64,000 bases of DNA, from the NCBI GenBank assembly GCA_944328495.1, contig CALVHR010000003.1, positions 41,550-105,549 of the forward strand. Reading direction: 5' to 3'. The notes beneath the pieces are model-generated. The model saw nothing but the letters and a program-made list of their open reading frames with translations, ran no database searches and was not told where the DNA came from. Source of the DNA: an uncultured Clostridia bacterium. GTDB lineage: Bacteria > Bacillota > Clostridia > Christensenellales > Borkfalkiaceae. The position numbers and the translations under genes are program-made. This document shows, in pieces, positions 9,463 through 18,416 of this stretch (position 1 is the stretch's first letter; each line of letters starts with the position of its first letter).

Positions 9463-10221
9463 TTACTCGTCTGCAAGCACATCCTGCATATCGTATTTGC
9501 CTGCGGGTTTTCCGCACATAAATTTTGCTGCGCGGACGGCTCCCGCCGCAAAGACGCGTTTGCTGCGCGCGCTGTGCGAGAGGGTAATGATCTCGTCGTC
9601 GCCGGCGAACATCACTTCGTGTTCTCCGACAATGGTGCCGCCGCGAACGGCATGAATTCCGATTTCCTGTTTTTGACGAGCACCGACCATGCCTTCGCGG
9701 CCGTAGATAAACTTTTTGCTGTCCGCAAACGCTTCGTTGGCGCTTTCGGCGAGCATAAGTGCCGTGCCGGAAGGGGCATCCTTTTTGAGATTGTGATGTC
9801 TTTCAATGATTTCGATGTCGAAATTTTCGCCGAGGAATGCCGCCGTTTGCCGAACGAGTTTTTGCAGGAGATTGATCCCTACGGACAGGTTTGCGGTCTT
9901 GAACAAGGGTATTTCTTTTGCCGCGGCGTCAATTTGTGCAAGCTGGACCGAAGTGTAACCTGTGGCGGCGAGGATGACGGCCGCCCCCGTTTTTTTAGCA
10001 AATGCAAGGATATTGTCCAGATTGGAGGCGCTGGAAAAGTCGATGACGACATCTGTTTTTTCTTTCACGTCTGCGAAATCGGCATAGACGGGTACCCCGC
10101 ACAGTTCTCCTTTTTTGAGGTCGACGCCGCAGACGCACTGCGTTTGTTCGTCTTCCGAAACGATTTCGAAAACGGTTCTGCCCATATGGCCGAAGATCCC
10201 GCTGATCAGAATGTTTATCAT
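9463..10221 (-). CDS. dapB: 4-hydroxy-tetrahydrodipicolinate reductase
   Basis: 252 residues, the usual DapB length. The N-terminal Rossmann motif is GIFGHMGR, and the catalytic signature ERHHNLKKDAPSGTA is intact. It reduces the product of DapA with NAD(P)H in the diaminopimelate/lysine pathway in the cytoplasm. AAGGAG lies nine bases before the ATG. It is the last gene of asd-dapA-dapB and is 118 bp from dapA. Confidence 0.95.
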   Translation of the reverse strand: MINILISGIFGHMGRTVFEIVSEDEQTQCVCGVDLKKGELCGVPVYADFADVKEKTDVVIDFSSASNLDNILAFAKKTGAAVILAATGYTSVQLAQIDAAAKEIPLFKTANLSVGINLLQKLVRQTAAFLGENFDIEIIERHHNLKKDAPSGTALMLAESANEAFADSKKFIYGREGMVGARQKQEIGIHAVRGGTIVGEHEVMFAGDDEIITLSHSARSKRVFAAGAVRAAKFMCGKPAGKYDMQDVLADE

Positions 10222-10339
10222 AAAAAAATCTCCTTGTCAAAATCCCCGCGCGGGGCGCGGGGAAATTTTTCGGATAAAGCTTTTATCCGAAAGTATTGCC
10301 GTGCAGGCAAATATTTGCCGAGAGCGCGCACTTTCCGCG

Positions 10340-11233
10340 TCAGCCGATCACTTTCAGACCGAAATCGGTAAGAACTTGGCGGAGATGGTCTTTGTGAGCC
10401 GGTTCGAGTTCGGTCAAAGGGGGGCGGGGAATGCCGCCTTCCAGTCCGATCATCTCAGCGGCAGCTTTTGCGGGAATGGGGTTGACTTCCATGAACATCG
10501 CATCGATGAGCGGAAGCATTCTGTCCTGGATTTCGTTTGCCGCGGCAAGGTTGTGCACCTGCATGAAATCGTAGAGCATTTTTGTCTCTTTCGGAATTAT
10601 GTTGGAGGCCACCGAAATGAGTCCTGCGCCGCCGATGGCGAGGATGGGGAGATTCAGGTTATCGTCGCCCGAATAGAGATCGCATTTTCCGCGGATTCGC
10701 CGCATGGTTTCGCAGATCTGTTCCATATTCCCGCATGCTTCCTTGACGCCCGCGATATTCGGAAGGGATGCAATTTTCTCCATGGTAGCGGGCAGGATGT
10801 TCACCCCCGTGCGCGGAGGCACATTATAGCATATGATCGGGATGTGCACGGCTTCCGAAATAGTTTTATAATATTCGTAAAGCCCGTTCTGGGTGCATTT
10901 GTTGTAGTATGGGGTGACGACGAGCAAGCCGTCGGCGCCCATTTCCTGCGCTTTGATGCTCGCTTCGACCGCCTGTGCGGTATTGTTTGAACCGCTTCCG
11001 AAAACGATCTTTGCGCGGCCTGCGACTTTCTGTACGGAAAAGCGCATGACCTCTTCTTTTTCCGCAGCCGTCATTGTCGCGGGTTCGCCTGTCGTACCCA
11101 AAATCACGAGAACGTCTGTCCCGTTTTCGATCTGGTATTCGATCATTTTGCCGAAGGCGCCGAAATTGACGCTGCCGTCTTTGCCAAACGGAGTGATCAT
11201 GGCAGTAGCGGTGCCGTGAAAGAAACCCAACAT
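10340..11233 (-). CDS. dapA: 4-hydroxy-tetrahydrodipicolinate synthase
   Basis: 297 residues from the ATG at 11233, preceded by GAGGGAGG; the frame is open upstream but MLGFFHGTATAMITPF is the normal start. The class I aldolase residues are present: GTTGEP, YNVPPRTG with the catalytic Tyr, and the Schiff-base Lys in GVKEACGN. It condenses pyruvate with aspartate semialdehyde. Besides lysine and peptidoglycan, its product feeds dipicolinate in sporulating cells, which fits the nearby spoVAC. Second gene of the lysine-riboswitch operon. Confidence 0.96.
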   Translation of the reverse strand: MLGFFHGTATAMITPFGKDGSVNFGAFGKMIEYQIENGTDVLVILGTTGEPATMTAAEKEEVMRFSVQKVAGRAKIVFGSGSNNTAQAVEASIKAQEMGADGLLVVTPYYNKCTQNGLYEYYKTISEAVHIPIICYNVPPRTGVNILPATMEKIASLPNIAGVKEACGNMEQICETMRRIRGKCDLYSGDDNLNLPILAIGGAGLISVASNIIPKETKMLYDFMQVHNLAAANEIQDRMLPLIDAMFMEVNPIPAKAAAEMIGLEGGIPRPPLTELEPAHKDHLRQVLTDFGLKVIG

Positions 11234-11348
11234 GTTGTATCCTCCCTCATAGAATGGATTGTCCGTTCCGCTTTGCGGAGCGGGAATGCGGTTGCGCGGC
11301 AACCGCCGCCTGGTGTATCGTATGCGGTTCCGGTCCGCGTTGGTTCGC

Positions 11349-12425
11349 TCAGATATAATTTTGAGCGCAGAGCAGTTCTGCCATCAGCACGGCACCGCCG
11401 GCAGCGCCGCGCAGGGTGTTGTGAGAAAGGCAGACAAATTTATAATCGAAAAGGATGTCCTCGCGAAGTCTTCCCAAAGAAACTGCCATGCCGTTTTCGA
11501 GCATGCGGTCGAGTTTTGCCTGCGGGCGGTTGTCCTCTTCAAAGTAGTGCAGGAACTGTTTGGGCGCGGAGGGGAGTTGAAGTTCTTGCGGCACGCCCGA
11601 AAACTCTGCCCAAGCTTTCAGGATCTCTTCTTTGGAAGGTTTTTTGTCAAAGGAAACAAAGACGGCCGCGGTATGTCCGTCCGAAACGGGCACGCGCAGG
11701 CACTGCGCCGTGATTTTGGGAGCGGTTGCATCGACGATTTTGTCTCCTTCGATGTGTCCCCAAATTTTGAGGGGTTCGCGTTCGGATTTTTCTTCTTCGC
11801 CGCCGATATAAGGGATGACGTTATCGATGATCTCGGGCATGCGGTCAAAAGTTTTTCCTGCGCCGCTGATCGCCTGATAAGTCGACACCGCCACTTTGGA
11901 AACGCCGTATTTCATGAGCGGGTGCAGGGCGGGGACATAGCTTTGCAAAGAGCAGTTGCTCTTAACGGCGATGAATCCGCGCTTGGTGCCCAAGCGTTTT
12001 TTCTGTGCTTCGATGATTTTCGCATGATCGGGATTGATCTCGGGAATGATCATGGGCACGTCGGGTGTGGTGCGGTGTGCGGAGTTGTTGGAAATGACGG
12101 GGATCTCCGCCTTTGCGTATTTTTCTTCGAGGGCGCGGATCTCGTCTTTTTTCATATTGACGGCGCAGAAGACGAAATCCACCATGCCTGCGATTTTATC
12201 GATGTCTTTTTCGGCATCGAGCACGACCATATCCGCAAATTTTTCGGGGATGGGGGAAGTCATCGCCCATCTGCCGGCGACTGCGTCGCGGTATTTTTTG
12301 CCTGCGGACGAAGGGGAAGCCGCGAGTGCCTTTACATGGAACCAGGGGTGGTTTTCGAGGAGCAGGCAGAAGCGCTGTCCCACCATGCCCGTTGCGCCGA
12401 TGACGGCGACGTTATACTGTTTCAT
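11349..12425 (-). CDS. asd: Aspartate-semialdehyde dehydrogenase (archaeal/fungal-type)
   Basis: 358 residues from the ATG at 12425, with AGGAG upstream; a longer open frame overlaps the riboswitch terminator and is rejected. NADP-binding GATGMVGQRF is at the N-terminus, the catalytic Cys is residue 158 in KSNCSLQSY, and SNNSAHRTTPDVPMIIPE is typical of the archaeal/fungal branch rather than the E. coli type. It makes aspartate semialdehyde, shared by lysine, threonine and methionine synthesis. First gene behind the lysine riboswitch at 12548-12711. Confidence 0.94.
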   Translation of the reverse strand: MKQYNVAVIGATGMVGQRFCLLLENHPWFHVKALAASPSSAGKKYRDAVAGRWAMTSPIPEKFADMVVLDAEKDIDKIAGMVDFVFCAVNMKKDEIRALEEKYAKAEIPVISNNSAHRTTPDVPMIIPEINPDHAKIIEAQKKRLGTKRGFIAVKSNCSLQSYVPALHPLMKYGVSKVAVSTYQAISGAGKTFDRMPEIIDNVIPYIGGEEEKSEREPLKIWGHIEGDKIVDATAPKITAQCLRVPVSDGHTAAVFVSFDKKPSKEEILKAWAEFSGVPQELQLPSAPKQFLHYFEEDNRPQAKLDRMLENGMAVSLGRLREDILFDYKFVCLSHNTLRGAAGGAVLMAELLCAQNYI

Positions 12426-12464
12426 ATTCAAATTCTCCTGAAATTTTTTGCTTGTTAAGTGAAA

Positions 12465-12496
12465 TAAAAAACGCGGTGTCGGAAAGGACACCGCGT
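12465..12496 (-). terminator. Lysine-riboswitch expression-platform terminator
   Basis: On the minus strand ACGCGGTGTC pairs with GACACCGCGT (12487-12496 with 12471-12480) and is followed by a T-run at 12465-12470. It stands between the aptamer and asd. A second hairpin (CCGGCA / TGCCGG, 12515-12530) lies between and may be part of the switching structure. Confidence 0.8.
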
Positions 12497-12547
12497 AAAA
12501 GACAGAGCAGAGGCCCGGCAAAAATGCCGGAACTTTGTTATGCTTAA

Positions 12548-12711
12548 AATAGTTCTCCACTTGCGGTGACAGTCGGGCGGGTATTCTCCCGCGCGCCCGG
12601 CGACGGAAGTGCGGTCAGCTGTCCGTGCCTCGGCGGAGATGCCCTTTCCTTCCGTCGGAGAAAACCGCTCTCCGCGAGGCGAAAGTACTCATGCTCATCC
12701 GCTCCTCTATT
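12548..12711 (-). ncRNA. Lysine riboswitch (L box)
   Basis: Read on the minus strand, the L-box landmarks occur in order: AATAGAGGAGCGGATGAG near the 5' end, GAGTAC, then GGAAAGGGCATCTCCGCCGA, then ACTGTCACCGCAAGTGGAGA near the 3' end. P1 is AATAG (12711-12707) with CTATT (12552-12548). The call rests on this motif order and on asd-dapA-dapB downstream, a classical target. Lysine binding should favour the terminator at 12465-12496 and shut the operon off. Confidence 0.9.
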
Positions 12712-12722
12712 CAGCATACAGA

Positions 12723-12751
12723 ATTTTAACATACTCTTGCACAAATGTCAA
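12723..12751 (-). promoter_or_regulatory. Promoter of the lysine-riboswitch operon
   Basis: TTGACA (12751-12746) and TAAAAT (12728-12723) with a 17-bp spacer on the minus strand, just before the aptamer. Confidence 0.8.
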
Positions 12752-12782
12752 AGAATTTTTTCGATCGGACACAAGAATTTAA

Positions 12783-12811
12783 TTGAAAAAATTTCCTCTT
12801 TGCGGTATAAT
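12783..12811 (+). promoter_or_regulatory. Promoter of the 12.8-18.3 kb operon
   Basis: TTGAAA (12783-12788) and TATAAT (12806-12811), spacer 17 bp, 43 bp before the membrane-protein ATG and back-to-back with the asd promoter. Confidence 0.8.
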
Positions 12812-12853
12812 GATAGGAAAGTTGCTAAAAGAAAAAAATACTGCGGAGGCGAT

Positions 12854-14122
12854 ATGGCACAGCAAGGCGAGAAAAAAGGATTTATAGCCCGTATGCTTGA
12901 GGGCAAGGAGCGCGACGAGGAATACGCGCGCAGCACATTGCCGACCAGCCGCTGGGCGCTTTTTTGGGATATATTCAAGGGCAGGTTTTCCAAGCTTGTT
13001 ATTGTGAACTTGCTCATGCTGATCTTTTTCATTCCACTGATTCTTGTTTACTTTTTCCGATCGACGATGCTCGGTTTGCAGGCGTCGTGGATGCCGTTTG
13101 CTTCGTGGATGGGAGTGGGGTATCCGGCGATGCCGAACCTGACGGGGCTTCCGCAGGAGCTGATATTTTCCAACAATGTCTTTTACGGAGCGCTGATGAT
13201 CGTGGCGGGTCTGATCGCGGCGGTCGGGATCTCGGGCGGGATGTACGTCATCCGCAACATGGTTTGGACGGAGGGTATTTTCGTCGCGAACGATTTTTGG
13301 CGGGGGATCAAGATCAACATTGTCGTAGTATTGCAGTCGACTCTGTTTTACGGAGTGATGCTGTACCTGTTCAGCGTTTCGATCAGTTGGAGCAACTGGA
13401 TGCTCGCGACGGCTCAGGGGAATGCCGTCCTGATCACCATATCCAAAGTGATTTCCTACATTGCGACCGTGATCGTATCGCTCATGTATCTTTGGATGCT
13501 TTCGATGGGCGGGAACTACAAACTGAAATTTTTCCAGCTTTTGAAAAATTCTTTCCTGATGACGTTCGGGTTGATTTTCCAGAACATTTTCTTTGCGGTC
13601 CTGATGCTGATCCCGGTTATTTTGGTTTTGATCGGAAGTTTTTTCCAGATCATCGGGTACGTGCTTTTGATCCTTCTCGGCATTTCGTACATGCTTCTTG
13701 TCTGGTTTGACTATTCGCAGTGGGCGTTCGATAAATTCTTTGAATCCAAGCGCGAAGGCGGAAAAGTCAACCGCGGCATTTATCCGAAGGGCAAGGGAGG
13801 CGAGCAGAGCAAGGCGGTGCAGGAATACCAGAAGAATCTGGAAGAGGCGATGAGCGTCAAATCCGATCTTTCATCGCGGCCGATCAAGCCGATCACGGAT
13901 GATTTGAAAGTATACGAGCTTCCCGAATCGTTCTCGCGCGATGATCTGAAAAAGCTGCGCGAGTCCAAGGAACTGATTGTAGAGGATACGGAAAAGTACG
14001 CCGAAGAGCACAAGAACGACGAAAAATACGTTGTTTACAACGCCCAGTTCGAAAAGAAGGAAGAGCCTGCCGAAGAAGAAAACGGCAAGAAAAAATCAGG
14101 CAAGAAGGAAAAGAAGAAATGA
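12854..14122 (+). CDS. Membrane protein of unknown function with charged C-terminal tail
   Basis: 422 residues from the ATG at 12854 (GGAGGCGAT upstream). About six hydrophobic segments lie between residues 55 and 290, beginning with LVIVNLLMLIFFIPLILVYF, which loosely recalls the DUF624/YesL membrane family. A hydrophilic tail of about 120 residues ends in a run rich in Glu and then Lys. No catalytic motif is seen. Its stop overlaps the start of the methyltransferase gene by four bases (ATGA), so the two are translationally coupled. Function unknown. Confidence 0.75.
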   Translation: MAQQGEKKGFIARMLEGKERDEEYARSTLPTSRWALFWDIFKGRFSKLVIVNLLMLIFFIPLILVYFFRSTMLGLQASWMPFASWMGVGYPAMPNLTGLPQELIFSNNVFYGALMIVAGLIAAVGISGGMYVIRNMVWTEGIFVANDFWRGIKINIVVVLQSTLFYGVMLYLFSVSISWSNWMLATAQGNAVLITISKVISYIATVIVSLMYLWMLSMGGNYKLKFFQLLKNSFLMTFGLIFQNIFFAVLMLIPVILVLIGSFFQIIGYVLLILLGISYMLLVWFDYSQWAFDKFFESKREGGKVNRGIYPKGKGGEQSKAVQEYQKNLEEAMSVKSDLSSRPIKPITDDLKVYELPESFSRDDLKKLRESKELIVEDTEKYAEEHKNDEKYVVYNAQFEKKEEPAEEENGKKKSGKKEKKK

Positions 14123-14856
14123 CGCAGGGCGCGTATGCTTCGCTTGCCGAATGGTTTGAATATCTCAATGCAGACTGCGACTATGAAAAATGGTCGCAGT
14201 ACTTATATGAGCGCCTGTGCGGGCTGGGCATTGCAGGCGGGAGAGGCCTGGACATCGGTTGCGGAAGCGGAGCGTTCACGCGTCGGCTCGCGCGCAAGGG
14301 CTTTTCGATGACGGGATACGATATCAGCGCGGAAATGCTCGCCAAAGCGGAAGCGCTCAGTGCAAAGGAAGGTATTTTCCCGCAGTATGTTCTTTCGGAT
14401 GCGCGAAAGGTGCATGTTTTGGGCGGGCGGGCAGATTTTGCGGTATGCGTCAACGATTGCCTCAATTATATTCCCGCGGCGGACGTACCCGCATTTTTCA
14501 GGCGGATGGCAAGCTGTCTGCGCAAAGGCGGCGCCTTCCTGTTCGATGTATCGTCGCCTTATAAATTGCGCGAGACGATCGGAAACAACACCTTTTGCGA
14601 AGATCGCGAGGAGTTGGCATATCTTTGGTTCAATACGCTGTTTGAAGACCGTGTGGAAATGGAGATCACCCTTTTCGTGCGCGGTGCGGACGGACGGTTT
14701 TCGCGGGAAGAGGAACGTCACCTGCAATTTATCCACGAAGAGAGGTTTTTGCGGGGTGCGGCGGAGTCGGCGGGCTTTGACGTGCACGAAATCGAAGGAG
14801 CGTTCGGGGACAAAAGTGACCGAACGCGGCTGAATTTTATTTGTACCCGCCGCTGA
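14119..14856 (+). CDS. Class I SAM-dependent methyltransferase
   Basis: 245 residues. SAM-binding motif I is LDIGCGSGAFTRRLA near residue 45, followed by an acidic beta-2 end in GYDISAEML and motif IV-like DFAVCVNDCLNYI. The C-terminal half (NTLFEDRVEMEITLF and after) resembles small-molecule methyltransferases of the ubiE/DUF4942-like kind seen widely in Clostridia. Substrate unknown. It overlaps the preceding membrane-protein gene by four bases and is followed 13 bp later by hslO. Confidence 0.8.
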   Translation: MTQGAYASLAEWFEYLNADCDYEKWSQYLYERLCGLGIAGGRGLDIGCGSGAFTRRLARKGFSMTGYDISAEMLAKAEALSAKEGIFPQYVLSDARKVHVLGGRADFAVCVNDCLNYIPAADVPAFFRRMASCLRKGGAFLFDVSSPYKLRETIGNNTFCEDREELAYLWFNTLFEDRVEMEITLFVRGADGRFSREEERHLQFIHEERFLRGAAESAGFDVHEIEGAFGDKSDRTRLNFICTRR

Positions 14857-14869
14857 AAGAGGAAAACTT

Positions 14870-15748
14870 ATGCAAAAAAAAGATGTAATTTTGCGCGGAC
14901 TCGCGTTTGACGGGGAAGTGTCCGTCGCCGTTGCGGACACGACGCAGCTTGTGAACGAAGCCATCCGCATTCACAGACTTTCGCCGTTGTCGGCGGCGGC
15001 GCTGGGCAGGACGCTCACCGTTGCGGTCTATATGTGTTCTTCGCTCAAAGCGGAGCACGGCGCACTGTCCGTATCGGTGAAAGGCAACGGCGTCGGAGGA
15101 AGTATCTTTGTCAGCGGGGATAAAGCGCTGCATATGCGCGGTTATATCGAAAACCCGCACGCGGAACTGCCGCCCAATGATAAGGGAAAGCTGGATGTCG
15201 GCGGGTGTGTCGGGAAGGAAGGGTATCTGTCGGTCGTGCGCGATGACGGAGACAACCGCCCTTACGTCGGGACGACGGCGCTCGTGAGCGGGGAGATCGG
15301 CGAGGATTTTGCCGCGTATTACGCGGAAAGCGAACAGCTTCCGACAGCCATTGCGGTCGGGGTAAAGATCGGAAAAGACGGAAAGTGTCTCGGTGCGGGC
15401 GGCGTCTTTTTACAGCCCATGCCGGGTGCGAAAGAGGAAAATATTTGTCGGGCGGATGAGGCGATCCGACAATTCGGGGCAGTCAGCTCAATGCTGGAAA
15501 GCAAGACGGCGGAAGAAATTTTGCAAGAATATTTCGGTTCGGTTAAATTTTACACGCTTTTGCCCGAATATAAGTGCAATTGCAGCAGAAATTATATAGA
15601 GGGAGTACTTGCGGCGATGGGCGAATCGGAGCTTCGTTCGGTCATCGAAGAGCAGGGAAAGATCGAGGTGCATTGTCATTATTGCAACACCGATTATGAA
15701 TTTACTCCGGAAGAAGTTGAAGAGATCATACGCCGCGCGCGCGGCTGA
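14870..15748 (+). CDS. hslO: Redox-regulated holdase chaperone Hsp33
   Basis: 292 residues, full family length. The N-terminal core carries TTQLVNEAIRIHRLSPLSAAALGR, and the C-terminal redox switch has the four zinc-binding cysteines as CNCS and CHYC. Under oxidation the zinc is lost and the protein becomes an ATP-independent holdase in the cytoplasm. GAGGAAAA precedes the ATG. Third gene of the run from 12854. Confidence 0.95.
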   Translation: MQKKDVILRGLAFDGEVSVAVADTTQLVNEAIRIHRLSPLSAAALGRTLTVAVYMCSSLKAEHGALSVSVKGNGVGGSIFVSGDKALHMRGYIENPHAELPPNDKGKLDVGGCVGKEGYLSVVRDDGDNRPYVGTTALVSGEIGEDFAAYYAESEQLPTAIAVGVKIGKDGKCLGAGGVFLQPMPGAKEENICRADEAIRQFGAVSSMLESKTAEEILQEYFGSVKFYTLLPEYKCNCSRNYIEGVLAAMGESELRSVIEEQGKIEVHCHYCNTDYEFTPEEVEEIIRRARG

Positions 15749-15772
15749 GTTGTGCGGTGAAGCGAGGAACGG

Positions 15773-17527
15773 ATGGGACAGGACAGAAAATTTGATGTGA
15801 GCGCGGATCGGCTTCTCGATCTGGCGGACGAGAAAATGGAGACGGGCGACCAGTTGGGCGCATTGCGTCTCCTGCATAAATCCATCGAGATGTACGGTCC
15901 TGCGGCGGACGAATATGCGTCGCTTGCGGACGCGTATGAAGAGATGGGGTTGTTTCTTTTATCGGCAGACTGTTGGTTTCGGTATCTGGACGTCTGCGCG
16001 GAAGAGGACGCCGTGGACGGGTATGAAGGGCTGGCATCCTGTTTTTACAATCTGGGGAACGAAGAGAGGTCGGCGTACTATTTTTCCAAGATGGCGCATG
16101 ATGCGCACGTGACGCCGCTGCACAATTTTGAGATCGGGGAATTGCTGCGGCAGCAGGAAAGCGGGCGAGAAACGCTGCGGGTGATCTGGCCCCCGGAGCG
16201 TGCGGACTATTCGGCGGAGATCGAAGAGGGGCTTACGGCACTGCGTTTCGGCGATTTTGAAAAAGCGGAAGAGGCGTTTTTGCGGGTGCATCCGGCATCG
16301 GAGGATTACGCATCGGCGATGAATTATCTTGCGGTGACATACCTTTTGAGTGACCGCGCGGACAAAGCGGAAGAACTTTGCCGCAAGCTTCTCGAAAAGA
16401 AACCCGACGATGTTTCGGTGCTCTCGACATATGTGGCGGTGCTTTCCGAGCAGGGGCGCAACGATGAGGGCAGGGCAGTGGCGGAGCGGCTGGCGAGGAT
16501 ATCGACAAAAAATCCGGACGAGCTGTACAAGATTGCTACGGTATGTTGCGAACATAAGCTGTATGATGCGGCATACAAGCATTTTTGTGCGATCGAGAGC
16601 GTCGTCAATTATGATCGTCCGCTGTTATATTTCAAGGCGGTCGCCGCGTTCAAAAGCGGCAGGGTACGCGAGAGTGCGGAAGCGCTCGGAAAACTTTTGG
16701 ATATATTTCCGACGGCGGCGGTGGCGCGCTATTACTATCGCGAGATCCGTCGGTATATGGAAGAGGGCGGAACGGTTCCCGAAGTAGATTTTTTCTATCG
16801 CGTTCCGAAGACGGAGCGGGATGACCGTATCAAGGCGCTTCTTGTGCTTGCGGACATGCACAAAAAAGAGCTGAAGGCATTCTGTGCGGAATCGGATATT
16901 TCCGAGCTTTTGGAATGGTGTTTCGACGAAATGGACGGGCAGGACATGAAACTGCAGATCTTAGGAGCGACGGTGGCATTCCGTTGCGATCAGCCCGATT
17001 TTATTCTCGACGAGATGCTGAGCCTGGAGGTGAGCGATGCGGTGAAGCTGGAATGTCTGCGCCTTTTATGTGAAAGGAACCGCAGTTTTGACTGCAACAT
17101 TGTCGTCGGCGAGATATTCCGAAAGATATCGTTTGACAAACTGGAAGTCGGCAAGGAAAAGAAGGCGGCATTTGTCAAGGCATATGCGAAGAGCGTTGCG
17201 CGTTTTTCCGCGCTTGACGAGCAGCCCGATCCCGAGAGTTATCGCCATGCGGCAAAGGAGATCTATGACGCGCTTGCGGGGGAAGGGCTTTTGTCCCTTG
17301 CTTCCGATACGGACTCTTTGGCCAGTGCGATCCACCTGGTGGCGCGCGGCGCATACGGGAGGAAAGAGGACAGTACGGCGTTTTTCGGAAAGACGAATGC
17401 GCGCAAGGTATCGGATATTTTAGCTGCGCTCGGGAGAAAACTTCTGCGCGAGGAGATCGCCCTGACGGAAGGCGGTAAAGGGGAGGCGGACGTGACCGCC
17501 GGGGAGGACAGTGATGAAACTCATTGA
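15773..17527 (+). CDS. TPR-repeat protein
   Basis: 584 residues, cytoplasmic (no signal or membrane helix). Alpha-helical repeats with TPR spacing are visible in the first half, for example DLADEKMETGDQLGALRLLH, YASLADAYEEMGLFLLSADC and YEGLASCFYNLGNEERSAYY, and again around residues 180-300. TPRs make protein-protein contact surfaces; partner unknown. GAGGAACGG lies just before the ATG. The last codons overlap the next gene, suggesting coupled translation and a joint role for the two solenoid proteins. Confidence 0.8.
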   Translation: MGQDRKFDVSADRLLDLADEKMETGDQLGALRLLHKSIEMYGPAADEYASLADAYEEMGLFLLSADCWFRYLDVCAEEDAVDGYEGLASCFYNLGNEERSAYYFSKMAHDAHVTPLHNFEIGELLRQQESGRETLRVIWPPERADYSAEIEEGLTALRFGDFEKAEEAFLRVHPASEDYASAMNYLAVTYLLSDRADKAEELCRKLLEKKPDDVSVLSTYVAVLSEQGRNDEGRAVAERLARISTKNPDELYKIATVCCEHKLYDAAYKHFCAIESVVNYDRPLLYFKAVAAFKSGRVRESAEALGKLLDIFPTAAVARYYYREIRRYMEEGGTVPEVDFFYRVPKTERDDRIKALLVLADMHKKELKAFCAESDISELLEWCFDEMDGQDMKLQILGATVAFRCDQPDFILDEMLSLEVSDAVKLECLRLLCERNRSFDCNIVVGEIFRKISFDKLEVGKEKKAAFVKAYAKSVARFSALDEQPDPESYRHAAKEIYDALAGEGLLSLASDTDSLASAIHLVARGAYGRKEDSTAFFGKTNARKVSDILAALGRKLLREEIALTEGGKGEADVTAGEDSDETH

Positions 17528-18344
17528 TTTTGACGATAAATTCAACCGCAAGATGGCGGAGATGATCGAAAAGCATGCGGGCGAACGCAGCGAAGACGAG
17601 TGGGAAGACGCAGTCGCGGCGGCTTACAAAAAATTCGGGGACACGTATATGGCGGCGCTCGGCAAGACGCCCCGTCAGTATTTTGCGCAGATGAGCGACG
17701 CCGAACTTGTGGAGACGCTCAAAGAATATTTGTTGCAGGAAGTTTCCGTTCCCGATTTTCTGTGTGAGGAGATCGAAGGCAGGGGAGTGTTTCCCGAGCT
17801 TTTGTCTCTTTTGGAAGAAACGGACGAAGAATTGGTGCTGTATGCGCTCAATCTCATCGGTTCGGACCGCCGCGCTTTGCAAAGATATGTTGCCATGCTT
17901 TCCGAAGAGGGATATGACGAGCATGTAAAGGACGCGATCGCCGATCTTCTCAAAGAGCGGGCAGACGATGTGACGGAAGCGGTTCTTCCGCTCGTACATA
18001 CGCAGAATGCCGCATACGCACTGGAAATTTTGTCGCGGACAAAGCGCCGTGACGAAGGTGCGTACAACGCGTTGGCGCAGGCATTCACGCAAGCGGACGA
18101 GAAGGATGTGCCTCTGTATGCGGGCTATCTTGCGGCATACGGCGACGATCGGGCGCTTCCGTTGCTTTTCAAAAAGATCGACGAGCAGGATATTGGTTTT
18201 GTGGCGTTTCAGGAGCTCAAATTTGCGATCGAGGCGCTGGGCGGCGAATACACGAAAGAGCGGGATTTTTCTTCCGATCCTTCCTATAAAAAGATCATGG
18301 AAGCGGGCGGAGGCACGGATATATTCGGCGAAAAGAAGAAATGA
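17514..18344 (+). CDS. HEAT-like alpha-solenoid protein of unknown function
   Basis: 276 residues from the ATG at 17514, with GGGGAGGA five bases upstream; a GTG at 17511 is also possible. The sequence is almost all helix, with repeated pairs such as ELLSLLEETDEELVLYALNLIGSD-like units spaced by about 35 residues, as in HEAT repeats. No enzyme motif is seen. It overlaps the end of the TPR gene by 14 bases and is the last gene before the strong terminator at 18358-18411. Confidence 0.7.
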   Translation: MKLIDFDDKFNRKMAEMIEKHAGERSEDEWEDAVAAAYKKFGDTYMAALGKTPRQYFAQMSDAELVETLKEYLLQEVSVPDFLCEEIEGRGVFPELLSLLEETDEELVLYALNLIGSDRRALQRYVAMLSEEGYDEHVKDAIADLLKERADDVTEAVLPLVHTQNAAYALEILSRTKRRDEGAYNALAQAFTQADEKDVPLYAGYLAAYGDDRALPLLFKKIDEQDIGFVAFQELKFAIEALGGEYTKERDFSSDPSYKKIMEAGGGTDIFGEKKK

Positions 18345-18357
18345 TGGGACTGATTGC

Positions 18358-18411
18358 AAAAGGAAGCAACCGGCGCCGCGCAAATTTGCGCGGCGCCGGT
18401 TGCTTCCTTTT
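18358..18411. terminator. Perfect 27-bp inverted repeat, bidirectional terminator
   Basis: Two 27-base arms without mismatch meet at AAATTT; the outer ends are AAAAGGAAGC and GCTTCCTTTT, so a T-run is present in both directions. It separates the convergent solenoid-protein and AraC genes. Confidence 0.9.
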
Positions 18412-18416
18412 ATTGA

